Under the pieces are notes generated by a model. That model had not been told where the DNA came from. It saw only the letters and a list, made by a program, of their open reading frames with translations, and did not search any database. DNA of 64,000 bases, taken from Flavobacterium profundi (lineage in GTDB: Bacteria; Bacteroidota; Bacteroidia; Flavobacteriales; Flavobacteriaceae). The DNA is taken from NCBI RefSeq assembly GCF_006491645.1, contig NZ_VDCZ01000004.1, positions 62,001 through 126,000 on the forward strand, in the 5' to 3' direction. Positions 59,421 through 64,000 of this stretch are shown here, one piece after another. The number at the start of each line of letters is the position of its first letter. Position 1 is the first letter of the stretch. A program made the translations under genes and the position numbers.

Positions 59421-60173
59421 ATGAAAGCCATAATTATAGATGACGAACCAAAAGCAAGGAATCTTTTGGAAATTTTAATTCAAGAAAGTACTACAAAAAT
59501 TGAAACGATTTTTCAAGCGGAAGATTTATTGTCTGGTGTAAAGCTTATTAAAGAAGAAAGACCACAAATAGTTTTTTTAGATATTGAAATGCCACAACAT
59601 TCTGGCTTAGAGATTTTGGATTTTGTAAATAAGGAAGAATTAAATTTTGAAATCATTTTTACAACAGCTTACAGTGAGTATGCTATTAAAGCTTTTCAGC
59701 TCACAGCTATCGATTATTTGTTGAAACCTCTTAGGGCTGAAACGGTGAAAGAAGCTATAGAAAAAGCCATTCATCAGATTGGAAAATCGGAGATAAGTAC
59801 AAAATTAGAGGAGTTGAGAAAAAGCTTAAAATCAGCTAATTTTAATAAAATTGGATTGCCTTTCGCAGATGGTTTTAAATTTGTCAACTTTGAGGATATT
59901 ATTTTATTTGAAGCCGATGGTATGTATACCAAAGTAACCACTATTAAAGAAACGGAATTATTGGTTTGCAAACCTTTGCGACATTTTGTAGAAGTTTTAG
60001 AAAATCAATCTAATTTTTATAAACCACATCGATCTTATTTGATTAATCTTAAGTATATAAAAGAATATATTAAAAAAGATGGAGGTTATATCATTATGGA
60101 TAACGAGACTACTGTATCTATTGCAAATGATAAAAAAGAAGAATTCTTAACCATTGTTCAAAATATAGGTTAA
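59421..60173 (+). CDS. LytTR-family response regulator
   Basis: A 250-residue response regulator: receiver with IIIDDEPKARNLL, Asp54 in VFLDIEMPQHSGLE, Lys in YLLKPLRAETV, and a LytTR DNA-binding domain (about 150-250; IILFEADGMYTKVTT, KPHRSYLINLKYIKEYIKKDGGYI). It is paired with the propeller kinase upstream. It is the second LytTR regulator in the window and therefore a second candidate reader of the polysaccharide promoter box, though far from it. Confidence 0.94.
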   Translation: MKAIIIDDEPKARNLLEILIQESTTKIETIFQAEDLLSGVKLIKEERPQIVFLDIEMPQHSGLEILDFVNKEELNFEIIFTTAYSEYAIKAFQLTAIDYLLKPLRAETVKEAIEKAIHQIGKSEISTKLEELRKSLKSANFNKIGLPFADGFKFVNFEDIILFEADGMYTKVTTIKETELLVCKPLRHFVEVLENQSNFYKPHRSYLINLKYIKEYIKKDGGYIIMDNETTVSIANDKKEEFLTIVQNIG

Positions 60174-60270
60174 TTGCTTTAGCAAGTCAAAGTCCTGTTT
60201 CAGAAAGTCATTTTATAAGTACTTCTTTTTATCTGCAATTTTGCTCTTATAAACTATAAAATATTTTATT

Positions 60271-62844
60271 ATGAGAGCAATTTTACTTTCTTTACTGCTA
60301 CTTTCGGGGCTTTTTGTGCAGGCTCAGTTTCCTACTAATGGTTTAGTAGCACAATATGGTTTTGATAATGGAAACCTTTTAATTGATGGAGCCAATGGTG
60401 TTAATCTCACGCAAACAGGAACTTCAATTGTAGAGATTAATGATCGATTTGAAACACCTCCTACGAGTGCAGTAACCCTAAATACAGATTGTTTAACACG
60501 TCCAGATATTGATTTTCCTACTGTAAGTAATCTTGGAGAATATATTACTATTAGTTTTTGGGTTAAAACCACAACAAATGATGCTGATGCAAGAATAATA
60601 ATAGACGATAGTAACAGACCCGATTTTTCAACTTCAAATTGGGCAGGGTATTATATTTATCTACAAAATGGAAAAATTGGTGCTACTTTAGGAGTGCAAT
60701 ATAGCGGGGCTTTGTCTTACCGTAGTGGCGGTGTTTTAACCAATACATTTATTAGTGATGGTAATTGGCATCATGTTACTGTTTTTTTATCTAGAACCGA
60801 TAGTTTTGGAGGCTGTTGTACTTATACATTAAGTAACAATTTAACGATTTACATTGATGGTGTGAGTTCGGGTAATGGAGGTAATAGTCAATCGACAGCT
60901 AATGGTTCTTTAAGTTTGCTGCAATCACATGATACTTCAGGAAATATTACTATTGGTAATAACCGAAATAATTCTTTGCCTGCTAATAATAGATATTTTG
61001 ATGTAATTGATGATATTCTAATTTACAATCGAATATTAACACCTGCTGAAGTAACAGATATTATTACGTATAATAATTTTTGTTTTGCTCCGCAATCTTC
61101 TGTAGTAGCGGCAACCTCAATTACCGATACAGGTGCAACTATTACAATTTCTGGAGGAGGAACGTATGATATTGCGTATCATAAATCTACAGAACCCTTT
61201 TCAAATGCGGTAACTGTTACTGGAATTACTTCAGGTTCAACGGTGCTAAATGGATTAGATGTTTTTACGGATTATGATGTATATGTTAGGGAACAATGTT
61301 CAAATAATACAACAGGCTGGTCGCTCCCTATAACCTTTAGAACTTTAAGAGCCATAGGGTATATTTATGTAGATGCAAATGCTAGTGGTAATAATAATGG
61401 TATTTCATGGGCAAATGCGTATACTAATTTAAATGATGCTTTAGCTGTTGCTCAAAACAATGAAGAAATATGGATTGCTTCAGGTACTTACACTCCAAGT
61501 GCTTCTGATAGAAATGCATCGTTTACATTAACGGCAACAAATTTAAAATTATATGGAGGATTTGCTGGTAATGAAACGCAGCTTTCTGATCGCGTTGTAG
61601 GTTCAAATGAAACAATTTTATCTGGAGATTTATTAGGGAATGATGATGCAACCGTTTCTTTTGTTAATTCCACTCGTTCAGATAATAGTTATACAGTAGT
61701 GTCATTAATTGGTGAAAACCCATTATTGGACGGACTAACAATTACAGCTGGACATGCTAATGCAACATCAGGAGCAACTGAAACGAGATATGGTGGCGGA
61801 ATCAATAAAAATGCTAGTATTAGAAACATAACGCTAAACAATTGTAAACTGACTAAAAATATTGCTACCGAAGCTTCAGGTGCTATTGCTGGAGGTTATA
61901 ATGTTTTTGGAGGAACGGGTAGTATGGTAATTAGTAATTGTGAGTTTTCTGAGAATTTATCAGCTATTGGTGCTGCCATTTATTCTGCTAATCTTAGTAC
62001 AGCACTAATAAGTTATACTGTTTCAAATACGTTATTTAGTAAAAATAAGGCTACAAACACCAGTAGTGCAACTAATGGATTTGCCGGAAGTTCTATGTGG
62101 TTACGTTCTTATGGGTCAGGGTCTAATATTGTAACGACTATTTCGAATTGTACTTTTGTGGATAATGTAGATGATGGAGCCAATGCAGCAATGAATAACT
62201 TGAACCGTGTAACTTTGGCTTTAACCAAAAATACCAATTCAAACCATACGGCTACACTTTCCAACTGTTTGTTTTGGAATAACAAAGCAGCTTCTGGTGC
62301 TACAGCAAGACCTATTGGAGGCTTTATTGAAAGTGGCATTTCTTCAGCAACTGTTATTAATTCAACAGACGAAACTAATTTTACAGGAATTACTCTTTCG
62401 GGAACATCTGCAAATAATAATAGTTCGGATCCTTTATTTACCGATTTAGCTGGTGGAGATTATACTTTAAGTTTGGGGTCACCTGCTATAGATTCTGGAG
62501 ATAATGCGAATGTAATTGGTACGACAGATTTATTAGGAAACCAAAGAATTTTCAATACAGTTGTGGATAGAGGAGTGTATGAGTTTGGTTCTTCGGTTTT
62601 AAGTTCGACAGCTTTTCAAGAGTTTACCAATTTTCAAATTTATCCAAACCCAGCAACAAGTATTTTGCATGTTTCAAGTTCACAAAAAATAAATGCACTA
62701 GAAGTATATACTTTGGAAGGAAAATTAATATTAAAAGCAAATGGAAATGAAGTGGATGTAACATCTTTACAAAATGGATTATATCTTATTAAAGTGATAC
62801 CGTTTGAAAATGAATTTGGAGTGAAGAAATTTGTAAAACAGTAA
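60271..62844 (+). CDS. T9SS-secreted LamG/beta-helix surface protein
   Basis: An 857-residue secreted protein. Signal peptide: ILLSLLLLSGLFVQAQ. A LamG/concanavalin-like domain follows (about 22-265; GLVAQYGFDNG, ITISFWVKT, WHHVTVFLSR), then a fibronectin-III-like domain (about 275-355), then a right-handed beta-helix region (about 360-760; YVDANASGNNNGISWANAYTNLNDAL, LDGLTITAGHANA, NCTFVDN, SNCLFWNNK). The C-terminal sorting domain for type IX secretion (FQIYPNPATSILHVSS, then YLIKVIPFENEFGVKKFVKQ) directs export. Probably a surface adhesin or polysaccharide-binding protein; no catalytic residues were identified. Confidence 0.9.
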   Translation: MRAILLSLLLLSGLFVQAQFPTNGLVAQYGFDNGNLLIDGANGVNLTQTGTSIVEINDRFETPPTSAVTLNTDCLTRPDIDFPTVSNLGEYITISFWVKTTTNDADARIIIDDSNRPDFSTSNWAGYYIYLQNGKIGATLGVQYSGALSYRSGGVLTNTFISDGNWHHVTVFLSRTDSFGGCCTYTLSNNLTIYIDGVSSGNGGNSQSTANGSLSLLQSHDTSGNITIGNNRNNSLPANNRYFDVIDDILIYNRILTPAEVTDIITYNNFCFAPQSSVVAATSITDTGATITISGGGTYDIAYHKSTEPFSNAVTVTGITSGSTVLNGLDVFTDYDVYVREQCSNNTTGWSLPITFRTLRAIGYIYVDANASGNNNGISWANAYTNLNDALAVAQNNEEIWIASGTYTPSASDRNASFTLTATNLKLYGGFAGNETQLSDRVVGSNETILSGDLLGNDDATVSFVNSTRSDNSYTVVSLIGENPLLDGLTITAGHANATSGATETRYGGGINKNASIRNITLNNCKLTKNIATEASGAIAGGYNVFGGTGSMVISNCEFSENLSAIGAAIYSANLSTALISYTVSNTLFSKNKATNTSSATNGFAGSSMWLRSYGSGSNIVTTISNCTFVDNVDDGANAAMNNLNRVTLALTKNTNSNHTATLSNCLFWNNKAASGATARPIGGFIESGISSATVINSTDETNFTGITLSGTSANNNSSDPLFTDLAGGDYTLSLGSPAIDSGDNANVIGTTDLLGNQRIFNTVVDRGVYEFGSSVLSSTAFQEFTNFQIYPNPATSILHVSSSQKINALEVYTLEGKLILKANGNEVDVTSLQNGLYLIKVIPFENEFGVKKFVKQ

Positions 62845-62874
62845 TGTTGTTTTTTATAGTTTTTTAAATGAAAG

Positions 62875-62905
62875 ACCGCTATTTTAGTAAAGTAGCGGTT
62901 TTTAT
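62875..62905 (+). terminator. intrinsic terminator behind the T9SS protein
   Basis: ACCGCTA (62875-62881) pairs with TAGCGGT (62893-62899), followed by a T run to about 62905. Confidence 0.8.
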
Positions 62906-62983
62906 TTTTTTATTTGTTAACCAATGCATTTCAATGAAACAAGCAAAATAGGTAAAGATAGGTCACAAAAAAATTGACATAAA

Positions 62984-63013
62984 AAAACCGCCAATCGATT
63001 GGAAGGCGGTTTT
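62984..63013 (-). terminator. intrinsic terminator behind the RNase G/E gene
   Basis: AAAACCGCC (62984-62992) pairs with GGCGGTTTT (63005-63013); the loop region holds the palindrome AATCGATT. A T-rich end on the - strand fits termination of the convergent gene. Confidence 0.85.
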
Positions 63014-63017
63014 GTAT

Positions 63018-64000
63018 TTATTTAATTTGATTTCCTTGTTTATCAAAGAAATGGTATTCAAGATACGTGTAAGCGTCACGTGGTATGATTTTCACCCATT
63101 TTTTATGTTCAAAAAACCATTTTGAACGTATTGATGGAAAACCTTTTTCAAGGTAAGCTGCCACAAAAGGATGAGCATTTAATACTACCTTTTTATGGAC
63201 TTTAATAATTCTTTCTAGGTCAGCCGTTATTTTGTCAATAATTAAGATAGGAGCTTCAATTTCCCCATTTTCATTTGGGTCTTCTTCTCTCGTTTTAATA
63301 TTAACTTCTGGTCTAACACGTTGTCTAGTAATTTGAATTAGTCCAAACTTACTAGGAGGCAAGATTTTATGCTTGGCCTTATCGTCACTCATTTCTTCTC
63401 TTAAGAAATCATAGAGTTGTTTTCTATTCTCTGCGTTTTGCATATCAATAAAATCGACCACTATAATTCCGCCCATATCTCGTAAACGTAATTGTCTTGC
63501 TATTTCTGCAGCTGCAATCATGTTTACTTCTAAAGCGGTATCTTCTTGGCTTAAAGCCTTGTTGGAACGATTACCGCTATTTACATCAATTACGTGTAAG
63601 GCTTCTGTATGTTCAATTATAAGATACGCTCCTTTGCTCATGGAAACGGTTTTTCCAAAGGAAGTCTTAATTTGTCTTTCTATATGATATTTCTCAAAAA
63701 GAGGAAGATCTTTCGATTGATAGTGTTTTACGATAGACACTTTATCAGGAGCTATTTCTTGCAAATAGTCCTTCGTTTGAATGTATAATTCTTCATCATC
63801 AATATGAATACTAGTAAAAGTGTCATTAAATACATCTCTTAGTATAGAAGAAGCTTTGTTTAATTCTCCTAGTACTTTTGAAGGATGATGAGCGGTTTGT
63901 AGCCTTTTACACATGGCAGACCATCTGTCTAATAACAGTTGTAGGTCTCTGTCCAATTCAGCTACTTTTTTGCCTTCGGCTACTGTTCTTACAATAACCC
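63018..64000 (-). CDS. rng: ribonuclease G/E family protein, 5' part beyond window
   Basis: The 3' two thirds of an RNase E/G gene; the frame runs open to the window edge (the residues before the displayed part read VIVRTVAEGKKVAEL). Catalytic Asp residues are present in LHVIDVNSGNRSNKA and IIVVDFIDMQNAENRKQL, and the conserved ITRQRVRPEVN follows. The CPxCxG zinc-link that normally follows is absent (NIKTREEDPNENGEIEAP). The C-terminal small domain ends FFDKQGNQIK with no extended RNase E scaffold, fitting the RNase G size. It processes rRNA and mRNA. Confidence 0.93.
   Translation of the reverse strand, partial: VIVRTVAEGKKVAELDRDLQLLLDRWSAMCKRLQTAHHPSKVLGELNKASSILRDVFNDTFTSIHIDDEELYIQTKDYLQEIAPDKVSIVKHYQSKDLPLFEKYHIERQIKTSFGKTVSMSKGAYLIIEHTEALHVIDVNSGNRSNKALSQEDTALEVNMIAAAEIARQLRLRDMGGIIVVDFIDMQNAENRKQLYDFLREEMSDDKAKHKILPPSKFGLIQITRQRVRPEVNIKTREEDPNENGEIEAPILIIDKITADLERIIKVHKKVVLNAHPFVAAYLEKGFPSIRSKWFFEHKKWVKIIPRDAYTYLEYHFFDKQGNQIK

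Noticed and set aside
1..64000. CRISPR arrays, tRNA/rRNA genes, insertion sequences, prophage or integrase genes
   Set aside because: Read through on both strands; no repeat-spacer pattern, cloverleaf, transposase or phage gene was recognised.

Overview
The window is AT-rich DNA from the phylum Bacteroidota, most probably a Flavobacteriaceae member (Flavobacterium-like). The evidence is a type IX secretion C-terminal sorting domain at 62.6 kb, a SusC/BtuB-type TonB receptor, DUF3078, DUF4301 and DUF4407 proteins, a bacterial GGGP synthase, and promoters of the Bacteroidota type (-7 box TAnnTTTG, -33 box TTG). No tRNA, rRNA, CRISPR array, insertion sequence or prophage was seen.

Region 1 (0-7 kb) is a signalling island on the + strand: an HNOBA/multi-PAS histidine kinase, a FIST-domain protein (NosP-like), a second histidine kinase, an Hpt phosphotransfer protein and a LytTR response regulator. 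The domain combination points to nitric-oxide/haem-linked phosphorelay signalling. Two tandem STAS-only proteins without the usual phosphorylatable serine follow.

Region 2 (7.2-23.4 kb) is a complete exopolysaccharide locus: a Wzz/BY-kinase-like protein with a degenerate ATPase, a flippase, a polymerase, a phosphoribosyltransferase-HAD fusion, five glycosyltransferases, an acetyltransferase, UDP-glucose dehydrogenase, a stand-alone receiver, a receiver-initiating glycosylphosphotransferase fusion and a TolC-family protein. Three transcription units in this locus start with the same arrangement: a 33-bp box, exactly 27 bp, then a TAnnTTTG -7 box, with no good -33 box. A fourth, divergent copy of the box lies directly behind the LytTR regulator gene. 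The best candidate for an undescribed system here is therefore an (NO-responsive?) LytTR phosphorelay that drives exopolysaccharide synthesis through this box.

Region 3 (23.4-34.4 kb) is mixed: DUF4407, a BlaI/BlaR1-like repressor-sensor pair with operators laid over its own promoter, ahcY, a 4'-phosphopantetheinyl transferase, GGGP synthase, a PnuC-type transporter, DUF4301, arfB, and a TPP riboswitch in front of a TonB-dependent receptor (thiamin uptake).

Region 4 (34.4-39.7 kb) is accessory: three unrecognised or weakly recognised ORFs in an overlapping operon, a convergent unrecognised gene preceded by a frameshifted small gene, and an ankyrin-repeat protein.

Region 5 (39.7-48 kb, - strand) holds a TPR histidine kinase with its LuxR-type regulator, umuDC, a DUF3078 protein, dxs and a TonB-C-domain protein. 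Region 6 (48-64 kb) holds tadA, an alpha-2-macroglobulin lipoprotein coupled to PBP1c, a propeller/LytS-type kinase with its LytTR regulator, a large T9SS-secreted LamG/beta-helix protein, and the 3' part of an RNase G/E gene cut by the window edge.
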